A stretch of DNA of 64,000 nucleotides from Duganella phyllosphaerae (GCF_001758785.1 NZ_LROM01000082.1:62001-126000); one strand, 5' to 3'; positions 8,835 through 20,344 are shown, counted from the first letter of the stretch. The notes: generated from the sequence alone by a model not told the origin. Made by a program: numbers and translations.

Positions 8835-9911
8835 CTATGCTTTTACTGCAAGTTGTTCAATTACCTGTGCGATCGCCTGGTTCGCATCGCGCTTGCCCAC
8901 CTGGTGCGCCGCCGTCGCCATGGTGAGACACGCGGTGCGGGTGAGCGTTTCGAGCAGCGTCGCCACGCTTTGCGCGCTCATTTCCGTCTGCGGCATGTGG
9001 ATCGCCGCATTCTGCTTCGCCATCCACTGCGCGTTGTCGCGCTGGTGGCTGGTGGTCGACGCCACCAGCGGCACCAGTACGCTGGCCACGCCGGCGGCAG
9101 TCAGTTCCGACACCGTGATCGCACCGGCGCGGCAGATCACCACGTCGGCCTGGGCGTAGGCGCTGGCCATGTCGTCGATGAAGTCGACCACGTTGGCGGT
9201 CACGCCGGCCTGCGCATACGACGCCCGCAGCGCGTCGATATTCTTCTTGCCCGACTGGTGGGTGACCAGCGGGCGCTGCTCGGCCGGGATCAGCGCCAGC
9301 GCGGCAGGCAGGTTGTCGTTGAGCGCTTTCGCGCCCAGGCTGCCGCCGACGACCAGGATGCGCAGCGCACCGCTGCGGCCGACAAAACGTTCGGCTGGCG
9401 CCGGCAGATCGAGGATCTCCTTGCGCACCGGGTTGCCGGTGACCACCGCCTTGTCGGCCGCCTTGCCGAAGTTGGCGGGGAAGCCGAAGCAAACGCGCTC
9501 GGCGAACGGCACCAGCGTCTTGTTCGACAACAGCAGCGCGGCGTCGGCATTGACCAGCACCAGCGGCGTGGCGCGCATCTTCGCCATCAAGCCCCCAGGG
9601 ACAGTAACGTAGCCGCCCATGCCGAGGATGACATCGGGCTTGCGCCGGCCGATAAAGCCGTGGCACGCGATAAAGGCTTTCACCATTTTCAGCGCGCCGC
9701 CGATCGAGTGCGACAGGCCCTTGCCGCGCATGCCGGTGAAGTCGATGCTGTCCATCGCGATGCCGCTCCTGGGCACCAGGTCCTGCTCCATGCCCGCAGA
9801 GGTACCCAGCCAGGTCACTTCCCAGCCGCGCGCGCGCATGGTCTGCGCAATCGCCAGGCCGGGGAAAATGTGGCCGCCGGTGCCGGCTGCCATGATCATC
9901 AGTCGTTTCAT
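8835..9911 (-). CDS. murG: Lipid II synthase MurG (GlcNAc transferase)
   Basis: Peripheral membrane GT-B glycosyltransferase that transfers GlcNAc from UDP-GlcNAc to lipid I. The 358-residue protein has the N-terminal glycine-rich loop [15 protein letters not shown], and the conserved UDP-GlcNAc-binding segment [23 protein letters not shown] in the C-terminal domain. A second glycine loop, [13 protein letters not shown], is also clear. The start overlaps the ftsW stop by 4 bp (ATGA). The flippase/polymerase FtsW is thus made next to the lipid II synthase. Confidence 0.97.
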   Translation of the reverse strand: MKRLMIMAAGTGGHIFPGLAIAQTMRARGWEVTWLGTSAGMEQDLVPRSGIAMDSIDFTGMRGKGLSHSIGGALKMVKAFIACHGFIGRRKPDVILGMGGYVTVPGGLMAKMRATPLVLVNADAALLLSNKTLVPFAERVCFGFPANFGKAADKAVVTGNPVRKEILDLPAPAERFVGRSGALRILVVGGSLGAKALNDNLPAALALIPAEQRPLVTHQSGKKNIDALRASYAQAGVTANVVDFIDDMASAYAQADVVICRAGAITVSELTAAGVASVLVPLVASTTSHQRDNAQWMAKQNAAIHMPQTEMSAQSVATLLETLTRTACLTMATAAHQVGKRDANQAIAQVIEQLAVKA

Positions 9912-11128
9912 AATCTGCCACCACGCATCAGGACCCGGTTTTCGTAGTCGATCCGGAGCAGGATCGCCAGGCCGATGCAGTTAATTACCACGCCCGTGCC
10001 GCCATAGCTCATCAGCGGCAGGGTCAATCCCTTGGTAGGCAGCAAACCAAGGTTCACGCCCATATTGATAAAGGTCTGTACGCCGATCCAGATGCCGATG
10101 CCCTTGGCGGTCAGGCCGGCAAAAGTCTGGTCGATGGCAATCGCCTGGCGGCCGATGTCGAAGGCGCGCTTGACGATCCAGTAGAACATGGCAATCACGA
10201 CCAGTACGCCGACCAGGCCCAGTTCTTCGCCGATCACCGCCATCAAAAAGTCGGTGTGCGCTTCGGGCAGGTAGTGCAACTTTTCCACGCTGCCACCCAG
10301 GCCAACGCCGAAGATTTCGCCACGGCCGAACGCGATCAGCGAGTGCGTCAACTGGTACGCCTTGTTCATCGCATTGTTCTCGTCCCACGGATTGAGGTAG
10401 GCGAAGTAGCGCTCGCGGCGGAATTTCGACAGCGCGATGATCGAGCCAAAAATGGCGACGAGCATCACGCCGATGCCGCCGAACCACACCGCGTTGATCC
10501 CGCCCAGGAACAGGATGCCCATGGTGATGCAGACGATCACGCCGAACGCGCCCAGGTCGGGCTCGAGCAGCAGCAGCAAGCCGACGAAACCGACGGCCGC
10601 AGCCATCGGCAAAAAGCCCTTGGTCAGCTTGTGCATGTATTCCTGCTTGCGCACCGTGTAGTCGGCCGCGTACAGCACCGCCACCACCTTCATCAGTTCC
10701 GACGGCTGGATCTTGATCACCACCAGCGACAACCAGCGGCGGCTGCCATTGACCACCGAGCCCAGGCCCGGAATCAGCACCATCACCAAGAGCACCAGGG
10801 TGCCGATGAACAGGTACGGCGCCCACTTTTGCAAGGTGGCGATACGGGTGCGGAACACGAACATGCCGATGACCAGCGACACCACCACGAACATGGCCTG
10901 GCGTTGCAGGAAGTAGGTGTTCTGCCAGCGCACGTAGTTGGCAAAGCGCGGCGAATCGGGCAGCGAGATCGACGCCGAATACACCATCACCATGCCGAGC
11001 AACATCAGGATGATGGTGACCCAGACCAGCGGCTGGTCGTATTCCATCATCTTCGACTGCCGCGCGCGGCCATCGATCGGCGTGACCGCCGATTTCTGTC
11101 CGAAGCGGAACGGCATCTGGAAGGCCAT
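9908..11128 (-). CDS. ftsW: Septal peptidoglycan glycosyltransferase FtsW (SEDS)
   Basis: Polytopic SEDS-family glycosyltransferase that works with FtsI (PBP3) at the septum. The 406-residue product has about ten hydrophobic helices and the SEDS signature segments [19 protein letters not shown] and [13 protein letters not shown]. The start at 11128 ([10 protein letters not shown]) was chosen because its A is also the last base of the murD TGA (TGATG junction), giving re-initiation coupling. The frame remains open far upstream only because it runs opposite-phase through murD. The soluble N-terminal stretch of about 35 residues is longer than in some FtsW proteins. Confidence 0.96.
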   Translation of the reverse strand: MAFQMPFRFGQKSAVTPIDGRARQSKMMEYDQPLVWVTIILMLLGMVMVYSASISLPDSPRFANYVRWQNTYFLQRQAMFVVVSLVIGMFVFRTRIATLQKWAPYLFIGTLVLLVMVLIPGLGSVVNGSRRWLSLVVIKIQPSELMKVVAVLYAADYTVRKQEYMHKLTKGFLPMAAAVGFVGLLLLLEPDLGAFGVIVCITMGILFLGGINAVWFGGIGVMLVAIFGSIIALSKFRRERYFAYLNPWDENNAMNKAYQLTHSLIAFGRGEIFGVGLGGSVEKLHYLPEAHTDFLMAVIGEELGLVGVLVVIAMFYWIVKRAFDIGRQAIAIDQTFAGLTAKGIGIWIGVQTFINMGVNLGLLPTKGLTLPLMSYGGTGVVINCIGLAILLRIDYENRVLMRGGRL

Positions 11129-12636
11129 CAGAGCTCCTGTCCGTTGTCGAGGGCGATCTCGCGCACGGTGTCGATGAACACCTGGGCGCGATGCGCGTAG
11201 TTCCTGAACATGTCCATGCTGGCGCACGCCGGCGACAGCAGCACGGCGTCGCCGGTTTGCGCCAGGTCGCGCGCACGCATGACCGCCTTGGGCAGGTCGG
11301 CGCCGCAGTCTTCGAGGGCGATGCCGGTGTGCGCCAGCGCCGCGCGCAACAACGCTGCATCGCGGCCGATCAAGAGCGCGGCGCGCACGTAGCGGCTGGC
11401 CGGTTCGGCCAGCGGGCCGAAGTCCTGGCCCTTGCCGTCGCCGCCGAGGATCACCACCAGGCGCTGCTCGGCGCCGGTGAAGGCTCTGCCGAGGCCGTTC
11501 AAGGCGGCCACGGTGGCGCCCACGTTGGTGCCCTTGCTGTCGTCGTAGTATTCGACGTCGTTGATGGCGGCCACCAGTTCGACCCGGTGCGGCTGGCCGC
11601 GGTAGTCGCGCAGACCATGCAGCAGGGGCGCCAGTGGCAGGTCGATGGCGCGGCACAGCGCCAGTGCCGCCAGCGCATTGGCGGCATTGTGCACGCCACG
11701 GATTTGCAGCGCGTCGGACGGCATCAGGTTTTTCACCGTGGTCTCGACCGGTGGCGGCGGCGGATCGTTCTTCTTGCGCTTCTTCGGTTCGCCCTCTTCC
11801 TCGGCCGGCACGGCGGTGGCCAGCCACAGCACGTTGCGTTCGTTGTTCAGGCCGAAGTCGCCGAGATGTTTGGGCGCGTCGGTGCCGAAGCTGACATTGA
11901 CGCCATTGTTGCTGGCCATGCGCATCACGGTGGCGTCGTCGCGATTGAGTACGCGCACGGTGTGGTGGGCGAAGATGCGGTGCTTGGAGGCCGCGTACGA
12001 CGGCATGTCGCCGTGCCAGTCCAGGTGGTCTTGCGTGACGTTGAGCACCGTGGCGGCGTGGGCTTCGAGGGTGAAGGTGGTCTCCAACTGGAAGCTGGAG
12101 AGTTCGAGTACCCAAATGTCCGGCAAGTTGTCGCTGTCCAGGACTTCGCGCAGCACGTCGAGCGCCGCCGGGCTGATATTGCCGGCCACGCGCACGGTCT
12201 TGCCGGCGCGTTCGCACAACTGCCCCACCAGCGTGGTCACCGTGGTCTTGCCGTTGGTGCCGGTGATGGCAATGATTTTCGGCGCATACGCGCGCTCATT
12301 CTTCAGCCATTCCAGCGCTTGCGCGAACAACTCGATCTCGCCCCACACGGCAATGCCGGCGGCAGCCGCTGCCGGCGCGATCACGGCCAGCTCGCGGCCC
12401 GGCGCCAGGCCAGGACTCACGGCCACGAAATCGACGCCATCGAGCAAGGCCGCGTCGAACGCGCCGGCGACAAATTCCACGCCTGGCACGGCCGCCTGCA
12501 AGGCAGGCAGGCGCTCGGGCGCCGCGCGGGTATCGGCCACGCGCACGCGCGCGCCGCTGCGGGCGAGCCACAGCGCCATCGCCAGGCCCGATTCTCCGAG
12601 CCCCAAAACAAGAGCGTTTTTGCCGTCGTAGATCAT
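11128..12636 (-). CDS. murD: UDP-MurNAc-L-alanine--D-glutamate ligase
   Basis: Cytoplasmic Mur ligase that adds D-Glu. The N-terminal UDP-binding motif [18 protein letters not shown] and the P-loop [17 protein letters not shown] (about 124-140) are present, as are the [11 protein letters not shown] and [12 protein letters not shown] segments. At 502 residues it is about 60 longer than the E. coli enzyme. Part of the excess is a charged, proline-rich insert at residues 277-303 ([20 protein letters not shown]), inside the ATPase domain. It overlaps mraY by 4 bp and ftsW by 1 bp. Confidence 0.97.
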   Translation of the reverse strand: MIYDGKNALVLGLGESGLAMALWLARSGARVRVADTRAAPERLPALQAAVPGVEFVAGAFDAALLDGVDFVAVSPGLAPGRELAVIAPAAAAAGIAVWGEIELFAQALEWLKNERAYAPKIIAITGTNGKTTVTTLVGQLCERAGKTVRVAGNISPAALDVLREVLDSDNLPDIWVLELSSFQLETTFTLEAHAATVLNVTQDHLDWHGDMPSYAASKHRIFAHHTVRVLNRDDATVMRMASNNGVNVSFGTDAPKHLGDFGLNNERNVLWLATAVPAEEEGEPKKRKKNDPPPPPVETTVKNLMPSDALQIRGVHNAANALAALALCRAIDLPLAPLLHGLRDYRGQPHRVELVAAINDVEYYDDSKGTNVGATVAALNGLGRAFTGAEQRLVVILGGDGKGQDFGPLAEPASRYVRAALLIGRDAALLRAALAHTGIALEDCGADLPKAVMRARDLAQTGDAVLLSPACASMDMFRNYAHRAQVFIDTVREIALDNGQEL

Positions 12637-13802
12637 CGCAGCTTCAGGGTAGACAAACCAACCAGCACCAGCATCATCGTGATGATCCAGAAACGCACGA
12701 CGACCTGGGTCTCTTTCCAGCCTTTTTGTTCGAAGTGGTGGTGCAAGGGCGCCATCAGGAACACGCGGCGGCCCACGCCGTAACGCTTCTTGGTGAACTT
12801 GAACCAGCTCACCTGCATGATCACCGACACGGTTTCGGCCACGAAAATACCGCCCATGATGAACAGTACGATTTCCTGGCGCACGATCACGGCGATGGTG
12901 CCCAGCGCGCCGCCCAGGGCGAGTGCGCCGACGTCGCCCATGAACACCTGGGCCGGATGGGTGTTAAACCACAAAAAGGCCAGGCCGGCGCCAGCGAGCG
13001 CGCCGCAGAAAATGATCAACTCGCCCGCGCCCGGAATGTGCGGAATCAGCAGGTACTTCGAATAGGTGGCGCTACCGGTCAGGTAGGCGAACAGGCCCAG
13101 GGCCGCGCCGACCATAATCGTCGGCATGATGGCCAGGCCATCGAGGCCGTCGGTGAAGTTGACGGCGTTGCTGGTGCCAACGATCACGCAGTACGTCAGC
13201 GCGATAAATCCCCACACGCCCAGCGGATAGCTGATGGTCTTGAAGAACGGCACGATCAGGTCGGCCTTCGGCGGCAGGTCGAGCTGGAAGCCCGACTGCA
13301 CCCAGGCGAAGAACAGCTCGAACACCTTGCCCGCATTCGGGGCGGACACCGAGAACGCCAGGTACAGCGCGGCGGCCAGGCCGACCAGTGACTGCCAAAA
13401 GTATTTTTCGGCCGAGCGCATGCCCTCCGGGTCCTGGTTGACCACCTTGCGGTAGTCATCGACCCAGCCGATGGCGCCAAAGCCCAGCGTGACCACCAGC
13501 ACCGGCCAGATCAGGCGGTTCGACAGGTCGCACCACAGCAAGGTGGAGACGCCGATGCCGATCAGGATCAGCACGCCGCCCATGGTCGGGGTGCCGTGTT
13601 TTTTCAGGTGCGTTTGCGGACCGTCGGTGCGCACGGCCTGGCCGTACTTGAGCGACGTCAGCATGCGGATCACGGCCGGACCGGCCGCCAGGCCGATGAT
13701 CAGGGCGGTGGCCGCCGCAGCGACAGCGCGGAAAGTGATGAAGTTAAAGACCCGAAGCGGGCCAATCTCGTCCTGGAAAAACTGAGCGAGCCAAAGCAGC
13801 AT
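12633..13802 (-). CDS. mraY: Phospho-MurNAc-pentapeptide transferase MraY
   Basis: Polytopic inner-membrane enzyme that makes lipid I from UDP-MurNAc-pentapeptide and undecaprenyl phosphate. The 389-residue protein shows the Mg2+/catalytic Asp motifs VDDYRKV and [10 protein letters not shown], the [15 protein letters not shown] segment, and the C-terminal [11 protein letters not shown] loop characteristic of MraY. About ten transmembrane helices are evident. It starts 2 bp after the murF stop and its own stop overlaps the murD start by 4 bp. Confidence 0.98.
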   Translation of the reverse strand: MLLWLAQFFQDEIGPLRVFNFITFRAVAAAATALIIGLAAGPAVIRMLTSLKYGQAVRTDGPQTHLKKHGTPTMGGVLILIGIGVSTLLWCDLSNRLIWPVLVVTLGFGAIGWVDDYRKVVNQDPEGMRSAEKYFWQSLVGLAAALYLAFSVSAPNAGKVFELFFAWVQSGFQLDLPPKADLIVPFFKTISYPLGVWGFIALTYCVIVGTSNAVNFTDGLDGLAIMPTIMVGAALGLFAYLTGSATYSKYLLIPHIPGAGELIIFCGALAGAGLAFLWFNTHPAQVFMGDVGALALGGALGTIAVIVRQEIVLFIMGGIFVAETVSVIMQVSWFKFTKKRYGVGRRVFLMAPLHHHFEQKGWKETQVVVRFWIITMMLVLVGLSTLKLR

Positions 13803-13804
13803 GA

Positions 13805-15211
13805 TTAGTGACTTCCTTTAATAGCTTGTTGCAATCCAATCAAATGCTGCACGACCCGTTCCATTTTCATGAAGCGGGAGCCCTTGATCAATACGGTTGC
13901 GTTCGACGTGACTGCCGCATCCACTGCGGACAATAACGCGTCGAATTGTTCAAAATGACGAATGGCGTCCCCACGCATGTGGGCGGCCAGTTCGCCGGTA
14001 ACGAGCACCTGTTCGATGCCTTTGCTCTGCGCGTATGCGCCGATCTCTTCGTGGAACTCGCGGCCCTGCATGCCCACTTCGCCCATGTCGCCCAGCACCA
14101 GCACGCGCGGCGCGGCAGCCTTGGCCAGTACGTCGATGGCGGCGCGCACCGAGTCCGGGTTGGCGTTGTAGGTGTCGTCGATGACGGTGGCGCCATTGGC
14201 GGAAAGCTTCCTTTGCAGGCGACCGCTGACCGGTGCAAAGGTGTCGAGTCCCAGCTTGATATGTTCGAGCGCGATGCCGGCTGCGTAGGTGCAGGCGACA
14301 GCGGCCAGCGCATTGCGCACATTGTGTTCGCCGGCGGCCTGCAGGTTGACGAAGAACTGCTGTTCGCGCTCGCCTTCACCTTCACTTTCGCGGATGGTGA
14401 CGAACATCTGGTTGCCGAATGTGGCACCTGAGTCGTCGGCCCGGAACGTGCACGACACCTCGGCCGCCTTGCTCAAGCCGAAGCGCAGCGCGCGGCGACC
14501 GGCGGCCAGTTCGTCCCACACCGGCGTGTATTCGTCGCCGTGCGGGTAGACCGCCACGCCATCGGCCGGCAAAGCGGACAGCACGGCGCCGTTTTCACGC
14601 GCCACCGCTTCCACCGTGTGCATGAATTCCTGGTGTTCGCGCTGGGCGTTGTTGACCATGGCGATCGTGGGCGCGGCAATCGCGGCCAGGCGGGCGATTT
14701 CGCCCGGATGGTTCATGCCCATCTCGATCACGGCCGACTGCTGCTGTGCGTCCATGCGGAACAAGGTCAATGGCACGCCGATTTCGTTATTCAGGTTGCC
14801 GCGCGTGGCCAGCCGCCCTGCTTCGCCGTGGGCGGCAGCGAGGATGGTGGCGATCATCTCCTTGACCGTGGTCTTGCCGTTGCTGCCGGTGACGCCGATC
14901 ACCGGCACCGCGAACTGCCCGCGCCACCAGTTGGCCAGCTGGCCCAGCGCCGTCAAGGTGTTGGGCACGACAATGGCCGGCACCGTCAAACCTGCCGGCA
15001 CTTCTTCCACCACCACGGCGGCGACGCCCTTGGCGGCAACGTCATGCAGGAACCGGTGAGCGTCGAACACCTCGCCGCGCAGTGCGACGAACAGGGCGCC
15101 GCTTGCGACGCTGCGGCTGTCGGTGGAAACACCATTGAAGGCTATGGCATCATCGCCAGCGAAGGTGACGCCAGCCAGTGCGGGAAGGACCTGTGCGAGT
15201 ACAGCGCGCAT
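13805..15211 (-). CDS. murF: UDP-MurNAc-tripeptide--D-Ala-D-Ala ligase
   Basis: Mur ligase that adds the D-Ala-D-Ala dipeptide. The 468-residue product has the P-loop [18 protein letters not shown], the NAQREHQEF segment and the C-domain [11 protein letters not shown]. The ATG at 15211 was chosen because it overlaps the murE TGA in a TGATG junction; a TTG codon immediately upstream is the only alternative. A Glu/Arg-rich strand ([10 protein letters not shown]) lies in the central region. mraY begins 2 bp downstream. Confidence 0.97.
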   Translation of the reverse strand: MRAVLAQVLPALAGVTFAGDDAIAFNGVSTDSRSVASGALFVALRGEVFDAHRFLHDVAAKGVAAVVVEEVPAGLTVPAIVVPNTLTALGQLANWWRGQFAVPVIGVTGSNGKTTVKEMIATILAAAHGEAGRLATRGNLNNEIGVPLTLFRMDAQQQSAVIEMGMNHPGEIARLAAIAAPTIAMVNNAQREHQEFMHTVEAVARENGAVLSALPADGVAVYPHGDEYTPVWDELAAGRRALRFGLSKAAEVSCTFRADDSGATFGNQMFVTIRESEGEGEREQQFFVNLQAAGEHNVRNALAAVACTYAAGIALEHIKLGLDTFAPVSGRLQRKLSANGATVIDDTYNANPDSVRAAIDVLAKAAAPRVLVLGDMGEVGMQGREFHEEIGAYAQSKGIEQVLVTGELAAHMRGDAIRHFEQFDALLSAVDAAVTSNATVLIKGSRFMKMERVVQHLIGLQQAIKGSH

Positions 15212-16767
15212 CAATGGGTCCTCATCATGGTCAGGCGCGCCGACAGCGCCAGCTGGGCGTGGTCGGTGTCGGAGAACGACAGCTTCTTGCCCTTGATTTC
15301 CTGGTACGGCTCATGGCCTTTGCCAGCGAGCAGAATCACGTCGGCCTTGGCGGCGTGCTTGATGGCAGACAGGATGGCGCCGGCGCGGTCGTCCTGGGTT
15401 TGCACGCGCGAGGCAGGGTTGCTCAAGTCCATGCCGGCAACGATCTGCTCGATGATGGCGTGCGGGTCTTCGCTGCGCGGGTTATCGCTGGTGACAATCA
15501 CCTGGTCGGCCGCCTGGGCGATACGGCCCATTTGCGGACGCTTGCCCGGATCGCGGTCGCCGCCGCAGCCGAACACGCACCACAGCTGGCCCTGGCGGTC
15601 GCTGGCGACAGCGCGCAGCGCGGCCAGGGTTTTTTCCAGCGCGTCGGGCGTGTGGGCGTAGTCGATCACGATCAACGGCGCATCCTGGCCACCCACCTGC
15701 TGCATGCGGCCGGGGGCGGGTTCCAGTGCTTCCACAGCGTCGATGGCGCCGCGCAGGCCGGTGCCCTTGGCCAGCAGCGCGCCCATCACGCCCAGCGCGT
15801 TGCTGATATTGAAGGCGCCCACCAGGTGGGTTTTCACCAGCGCCACGCCCAGCGGGCAGTCAAGGTGGAACTCGGTACCACCGGCGCGGCCAGTACGCAG
15901 CTGGCTGGCGCGCAGCATCAGCACGTCGTCGATATCGGGCTGCGCAGCGTCATCCTGGAGCGTGTAGCCGATCAGCGGAATGGTGCCAGCCAACGCAGGC
16001 TTGGTCTTCAAGTAAGCGATCAGGCGCAGGCCGGCCGGGTCGTCGAGGTTGACGACAGCGGTTTTCAGTCCCGGCCAGTCGAACAGTTTGACCTTGGCCG
16101 CTTCGTACGCGGCCATGTCGCCGTGGTAGTCGAGGTGGTCGCGCGTGAGGTTGGTAAACACCGCCACGTCGAAATGCATGCCGGCCACGCGATGCTGGTC
16201 GAGCCCGATCGACGACACTTCGATGGCGAGCGACCTGGCGCCTTGTTCGCGCAGGCCGGCCAGCGTACGCGCCAGCAGCACGGCGTCGGGCGTGGTATAG
16301 CCGGTGACGTCGTAATCGACTTCGCCACGAGCACGGAACACGCCCACGCCCAGGGTGCCGATGACGGCAGCCAGTTCACCGCCGCGCGCCAGCGCCTGGC
16401 CGAGCCACACGGCGCTCGATGTCTTGCCATTGGTGCCGGTCACGCCGACGGTAAACATGGCGGTATCTGGCTGCGCGTAATACGCGTGGGCGATCGGGCC
16501 GGCGTGTTGCTTGAGATTGGTCACGCCGATGCGGGCCACGGTCACGTGGTCGGGCAGGTCGCCACCGGCGGGGTCGAATACCACCAGCGCGGCGCCATTG
16601 GCAACCGCGCTGTCGATAAAGGCGCGGCCTTCGGCAAAAGCGAAAAACACGTCGCCCGGCTCCACGCGGCGCGAGTCAGACGTCAGGCGGGCGCCTGGCG
16701 CCAGCTTGCGGATCGCGTCGGCGATGGCGGGTATTCCGGCCAACGGGTCGAAGTTTAAAGTCGTCAC
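15211..16767 (-). CDS. murE: UDP-MurNAc-L-Ala-D-Glu--meso-DAP ligase
   Basis: Mur ligase that adds the third peptide residue. The 518-residue protein has the P-loop VTGTNGKTSSAVWLGQAL, the substrate loop GYTTPDAVLLARTLA and the DNPR motif (VTSDNPRSEDP). DNPR marks meso-diaminopimelate-specific MurE enzymes, so the organism should have Gram-negative DAP peptidoglycan. It overlaps ftsI by 4 bp upstream and murF by a TGATG junction downstream. Confidence 0.97.
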   Translation of the reverse strand: MTTLNFDPLAGIPAIADAIRKLAPGARLTSDSRRVEPGDVFFAFAEGRAFIDSAVANGAALVVFDPAGGDLPDHVTVARIGVTNLKQHAGPIAHAYYAQPDTAMFTVGVTGTNGKTSSAVWLGQALARGGELAAVIGTLGVGVFRARGEVDYDVTGYTTPDAVLLARTLAGLREQGARSLAIEVSSIGLDQHRVAGMHFDVAVFTNLTRDHLDYHGDMAAYEAAKVKLFDWPGLKTAVVNLDDPAGLRLIAYLKTKPALAGTIPLIGYTLQDDAAQPDIDDVLMLRASQLRTGRAGGTEFHLDCPLGVALVKTHLVGAFNISNALGVMGALLAKGTGLRGAIDAVEALEPAPGRMQQVGGQDAPLIVIDYAHTPDALEKTLAALRAVASDRQGQLWCVFGCGGDRDPGKRPQMGRIAQAADQVIVTSDNPRSEDPHAIIEQIVAGMDLSNPASRVQTQDDRAGAILSAIKHAAKADVILLAGKGHEPYQEIKGKKLSFSDTDHAQLALSARLTMMRTH

Positions 16768-18539
16768 ATGTTCCCCTGTGCTGCGGATTCAGGAATGATG
16801 ATATGGGTCAGGTCGGAGTCCGGCGCCACGTTCTTGGCGCGCAGCGCCTGCGCGGCCAGGGCCGAAAAAATCGGGCCGGCGACGTCGCCGCCGTATTTGA
16901 GGGGGCCGCTCGGCTCATCGATCATGACGGCGATGATGAAGCGCGGGTCCGACATCGGCGCCATGCCGACGAAGTTGCCGATGTACTTGGTGTGCGAATA
17001 GCGACCGTTGACCACCTTTTGCGCGGTACCGGTCTTGCCGCCCACGCGGTAGCCGGGCACTTGCGCCTTGACCGCGGAGCCGCCCGGCAGTGTGACCATT
17101 TCCAGCATCTCGCGCATTTCGGCGGCAGTCTTGGCGCTCACCACCTGGGTGCCGTGCGGCGCTTCGGTCACTTTCTGGAACGACAGTGGAATGATGTCGC
17201 CGTTGCGCGCGAAAATCATGTACGCGCGTGCCAGCTGGATCAGCGACACCGTCAGACCCTGGCCGAAGCTGATATTGGCGTGTTCCACCGTGCGCCAGGT
17301 TTTGTAGGGACGCAGGCGGCCCGCCACGGCGCCCGGGAAGCCCCAGCGCGGCGGCTGGCCAAAGCCCACCTTGGTATAGATTTCCCACAGGTCCTGCGCC
17401 GGCATGGCCAGCGCGATCTTCAGCGTGCCGATGTTGGACGACTTCTGGATCACGGTCTGGACGTCGATGGTGTGGTGCGCGCTGGTGTCGTGGATGGCAT
17501 GGCCGCCGACCATGATCGCGCCGTTACCGGTATCGATCATGGTATGCGGCGTGACGCGTTTTTCATCGAGCGCCAGGCCCACCGTGAACGGCTTGAGCGT
17601 GGAGCCGGGTTCAAAGCTGTCGGTCATTACGCGATTGCGCAGTTGCTCGCCGGTGAGCTTGGAGCGGTCGTTGGGGTTGTAGGTCGGATAGTTGGCCAGC
17701 GCCAGCACTTCGCCCGTGTGGACGTCGAGCACCACCGCAGCACCGGCCTTGGCCTTGAATTTTTCCACTGCGTCTTTCACCTGGGTGAAGGCAATGTACT
17801 GGATCTTGCCGTCGATCGACAGCGTGAGGTCCTTGCCGTCGTGCGGTTCGCGCACCGAGCCGATATCCTCGACGATGTGGCCCAGGCGGTCGCGGATCAC
17901 GCGGCGGGTGCCGGTCTGGCCGACCAGGTTCTTTTGCTGGGCCAGCTCCATCGATTCCTGGCCCACGTCTTCCAGGTTGGTAAAGCCCACCACGTGGGTG
18001 GTCACTTCGCCCTGCGGGTAGAAGCGCTTGTATTCTTTTTCCGAGCCGATGCCGGTGATCTTGAGCTTGGCGATCTTGTCGGCCACGTCCATTTCGACCT
18101 GGCGCTTGAGATAGACGAAGCTGCGGTCGGAGTCGAGCTTTTTCTGCAGTTCGGCGTTGGTCATGCCCAGCAGCGTGGCCAATTCCTTGAGCTGGTCGGC
18201 CGGTGCATTCTGCACGTCGTCCGGGTTGGCCCAGATGCCCTTGACCGGCACCGACGACGCCAGCACCTGGCCATCGCGGTCGGTGATCTTGCCGCGCGTG
18301 GCAGGCAGGATCAGGGTGCGCGCGTAGCGGGCCTCGCCCTGCTTTTGCAGGAACTGGGTGGACATGCCCTGCAACCACATGGCGCGGCCGGCCAGCGCGG
18401 CAAAGGCAAAGAACAGCACGAACAGCACCACGCGCGAGCGCCATACCGGCAGGCTCACCGCCAGTACCGGGTTCTTCGAGAACGGCACGCCCTTGGAGCG
18501 GGCGACGCGCCCGTTGTTCTGGTGGCCGCTGCGACTCAT
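16764..18539 (-). CDS. ftsI: Septal transpeptidase FtsI (PBP3)
   Basis: Class B penicillin-binding protein that cross-links septal peptidoglycan. The 591-residue product has a basic cytoplasmic tail, one transmembrane helix at about 36-55, a dimerisation domain and the transpeptidase domain. The three active-site motifs are visible: STLK (Ser313-Lys316), SSN (367-369) and KTG (502-504). The start at 18539 ([10 protein letters not shown]) overlaps the ftsL stop as ATGA; the frame is open further upstream only inside ftsL. It precedes murE in the standard dcw order. Confidence 0.97.
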   Translation of the reverse strand: MSRSGHQNNGRVARSKGVPFSKNPVLAVSLPVWRSRVVLFVLFFAFAALAGRAMWLQGMSTQFLQKQGEARYARTLILPATRGKITDRDGQVLASSVPVKGIWANPDDVQNAPADQLKELATLLGMTNAELQKKLDSDRSFVYLKRQVEMDVADKIAKLKITGIGSEKEYKRFYPQGEVTTHVVGFTNLEDVGQESMELAQQKNLVGQTGTRRVIRDRLGHIVEDIGSVREPHDGKDLTLSIDGKIQYIAFTQVKDAVEKFKAKAGAAVVLDVHTGEVLALANYPTYNPNDRSKLTGEQLRNRVMTDSFEPGSTLKPFTVGLALDEKRVTPHTMIDTGNGAIMVGGHAIHDTSAHHTIDVQTVIQKSSNIGTLKIALAMPAQDLWEIYTKVGFGQPPRWGFPGAVAGRLRPYKTWRTVEHANISFGQGLTVSLIQLARAYMIFARNGDIIPLSFQKVTEAPHGTQVVSAKTAAEMREMLEMVTLPGGSAVKAQVPGYRVGGKTGTAQKVVNGRYSHTKYIGNFVGMAPMSDPRFIIAVMIDEPSGPLKYGGDVAGPIFSALAAQALRAKNVAPDSDLTHIIIPESAAQGNM

Positions 18540-18811
18540 TTCGATGCCTCTGGCGTCAAGTACTGCGTGCGCGCCGCGGTGAGCGCCGTCATGCCCAGGT
18601 CGCGGCGGGCGATTTCCTCGATGCGCGCGTGCTTGCCGAGCGTGGACTGGTCGAGCTGCAGCTGCGACCATTCGATGTCGAGCTGGCGCGCCTGCGACTG
18701 CGAGCGTTCCAGTTCGATGTACAGGTGACGCGCCTGGTACTGGGCGTTGACCAGCGACAGGCCGCAGCCCACCAGCAAGGCGGCCAGCACGATGTTGATC
18801 TTGCCGCTCAC
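18536..18811 (-). CDS. ftsL: Cell division protein FtsL
   Basis: Small bitopic divisome protein that forms a complex with FtsQ and FtsB and activates FtsWI. The 91-residue product has one transmembrane helix at residues 5-22 and then a heptad-rich region ([20 protein letters not shown]) expected to form a coiled coil. It overlaps rsmH upstream and ftsI downstream by 4 bp each. Identification rests on size, topology and position, because FtsL sequences diverge strongly. Confidence 0.93.
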   Translation of the reverse strand: MSGKINIVLAALLVGCGLSLVNAQYQARHLYIELERSQSQARQLDIEWSQLQLDQSTLGKHARIEEIARRDLGMTALTAARTQYLTPEASK

Positions 18812-19818
18812 GCTGCGTCCTCAGGGAATGGCAGGCGGCGCGCCACGCGCATCACCGCCGAGCGGGCGCGCGGGTTGGCGTCCACTTCGGCGTCCGATGG
18901 CTTGACCTTGGCCAGCAGCTTGATCTCGGGCTGCGGCAGGTCCACCGCGCGGATCGGCAGGCGGCGGTCGGGCTGTTCGACATTGGCGCGGGCGGCAAAG
19001 AAGCGCTTGACCATGCGGTCTTCCAGCGAGTGGAAGCTGATGATGGCCATGATGCCGCCCGGCGCCAGGCTGGCGTACGCCTGGTTCAGACCGATTTCGA
19101 GGTCTTCAAGCTCTTTATTGATGAAAATCCGGATAGCCTGAAAGGTGCGAGTGGCCGGATCCTTGCCCTTCTCCCGGGTTTTGACCGCGCCTGCCACGAT
19201 GCCGGCAAGCTGTCGTGTGGTCGAAATTGGCTCGATTGCCCGGCGAGCAACAATCGCCTTTGCAATCTGGAAAGCAAACCGTTCTTCCCCATATTCTTTA
19301 ATAACCTTTTCCAGTGTCTTTTCGTTTTCGATGGCAAGCCATTCGGCTGCCGACATGCCGCGCGTGGTGTCCATGCGCATGTCGAGCGGACCGTCGTTGC
19401 GGAAGCTGAAGCCGCGCGCGGCGTCGTCCACCTGTGGCGACGAAATGCCCAGGTCAAGCAGGATGCCGTCCACCTGCGCCACGCCGCGCTCGGCCAGGGC
19501 CGCGCCCATGGTGGCAAAGCTGTCGTGAACGATGGTGAAGCGTGGATCGTCGATTTGTTCGGCGGTGGCGATCGCCTGCAGATCCTTGTCGAAGGCGACC
19601 AGGCGCGCACTGGCGCCCAGCTTGGCCAGGATCAGGCGCGAGTGGCCGCCACGGCCGAAAGTGCCGTCGACGAAGACGCCGTTGGCGCGCGCGCCGGTGA
19701 GCGCCAGTGCATCGACCGCCTCGTCGAGCAGCACGGTGCGATGCTGGAAGTCGGCGGCGGCTACCGGTGATGCGCGGTCGGGTACCGCGCTGTCAGGTAC
19801 CGTAGGTGTCGTGATCAC
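18808..19818 (-). CDS. rsmH: 16S rRNA (cytosine1402-N4)-methyltransferase
   Basis: SAM-dependent methyltransferase for C1402 of 16S rRNA, also called MraW. The 336-residue protein has the conserved N-terminal [14 protein letters not shown], the SAM-binding [16 protein letters not shown] and the later [20 protein letters not shown] segment. No ATG lies between the mraZ stop and the conserved N-terminus, so the GTG at 19818, 8 bp after the mraZ stop and preceded by aagg, is the best start. It overlaps ftsL by 4 bp. Confidence 0.96.
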   Translation of the reverse strand: MITTPTVPDSAVPDRASPVAAADFQHRTVLLDEAVDALALTGARANGVFVDGTFGRGGHSRLILAKLGASARLVAFDKDLQAIATAEQIDDPRFTIVHDSFATMGAALAERGVAQVDGILLDLGISSPQVDDAARGFSFRNDGPLDMRMDTTRGMSAAEWLAIENEKTLEKVIKEYGEERFAFQIAKAIVARRAIEPISTTRQLAGIVAGAVKTREKGKDPATRTFQAIRIFINKELEDLEIGLNQAYASLAPGGIMAIISFHSLEDRMVKRFFAARANVEQPDRRLPIRAVDLPQPEIKLLAKVKPSDAEVDANPRARSAVMRVARRLPFPEDAA

Positions 19819-19826
19819 GGAGTACC

Positions 19827-20255
19827 TTAGAAAGAGAAATTGGCGAGGACATCGGGGGTGCCGGCTTCGATTGCCTGCTGCTCTTTTTCCGCCATCTTGG
19901 CGGCGTCCCAGATTTCGAAATGCGAGCCCATACCCATCAACATCACTTCGCGCTCGATGCCGACCGCGCTGCGCAGCTCGGGCGCGACCAGGATGCGGCC
20001 GGCGGTGTCGAGTTCGACGTCGGTGGCGTAGCCGAGGAAGATGCGCTGCCAGGCGCGTGCCTGCATGGGCCACTGGGCGATCTGCTGACGGTGCTGCTCC
20101 CACACGGGACGGGGGAACAGCATGACGCAGCCATCGGGATGGCGGGTGAGCGTGAGGCGGCCTTCGCATTGGATGGCCAGCGCGTCACGATGCTTGGCAG
20201 GGATAGACATCCTGCCTTTTGCATCGAGATTGATTGCGGACGCGCCTTGAAACAC
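19827..20255 (-). CDS. mraZ: Transcriptional regulator MraZ
   Basis: DNA-binding protein with two AbrB-like half-domains that represses the dcw promoter in characterised species. The 142-residue product carries both DxxxR signatures, [14 protein letters not shown] near the N-terminus and [13 protein letters not shown] in the second half. It is the first gene of the dcw cluster. Its upstream region contains four phased GTGGG-like boxes overlapping the -10, so autoregulation is strongly suggested. rsmH begins 8 bp after its stop. Confidence 0.96.
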   Translation of the reverse strand: MFQGASAINLDAKGRMSIPAKHRDALAIQCEGRLTLTRHPDGCVMLFPRPVWEQHRQQIAQWPMQARAWQRIFLGYATDVELDTAGRILVAPELRSAVGIEREVMLMGMGSHFEIWDAAKMAEKEQQAIEAGTPDVLANFSF

Positions 20256-20344
20256 GGGATTACCTTTGACCTCAAATTGTTAGCGGAGCATGAATTGCAA
20301 CTTTTGTCGTCCAACTTCCCCTGCCGCTAAGTCAGTAGAAATTT

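Noticed and set aside
9908..12217. An extended 769-codon version of FtsW
   Set aside because: The extra N-terminal part is murD read in another frame; the TGATG junction and SEDS N-terminus fix the start at 11128.
16803..18728. A 641-codon plus-strand frame opposite ftsI and ftsL
   Set aside because: The overlapping minus-strand genes have active-site motifs and coupled starts; this is a codon-bias shadow.
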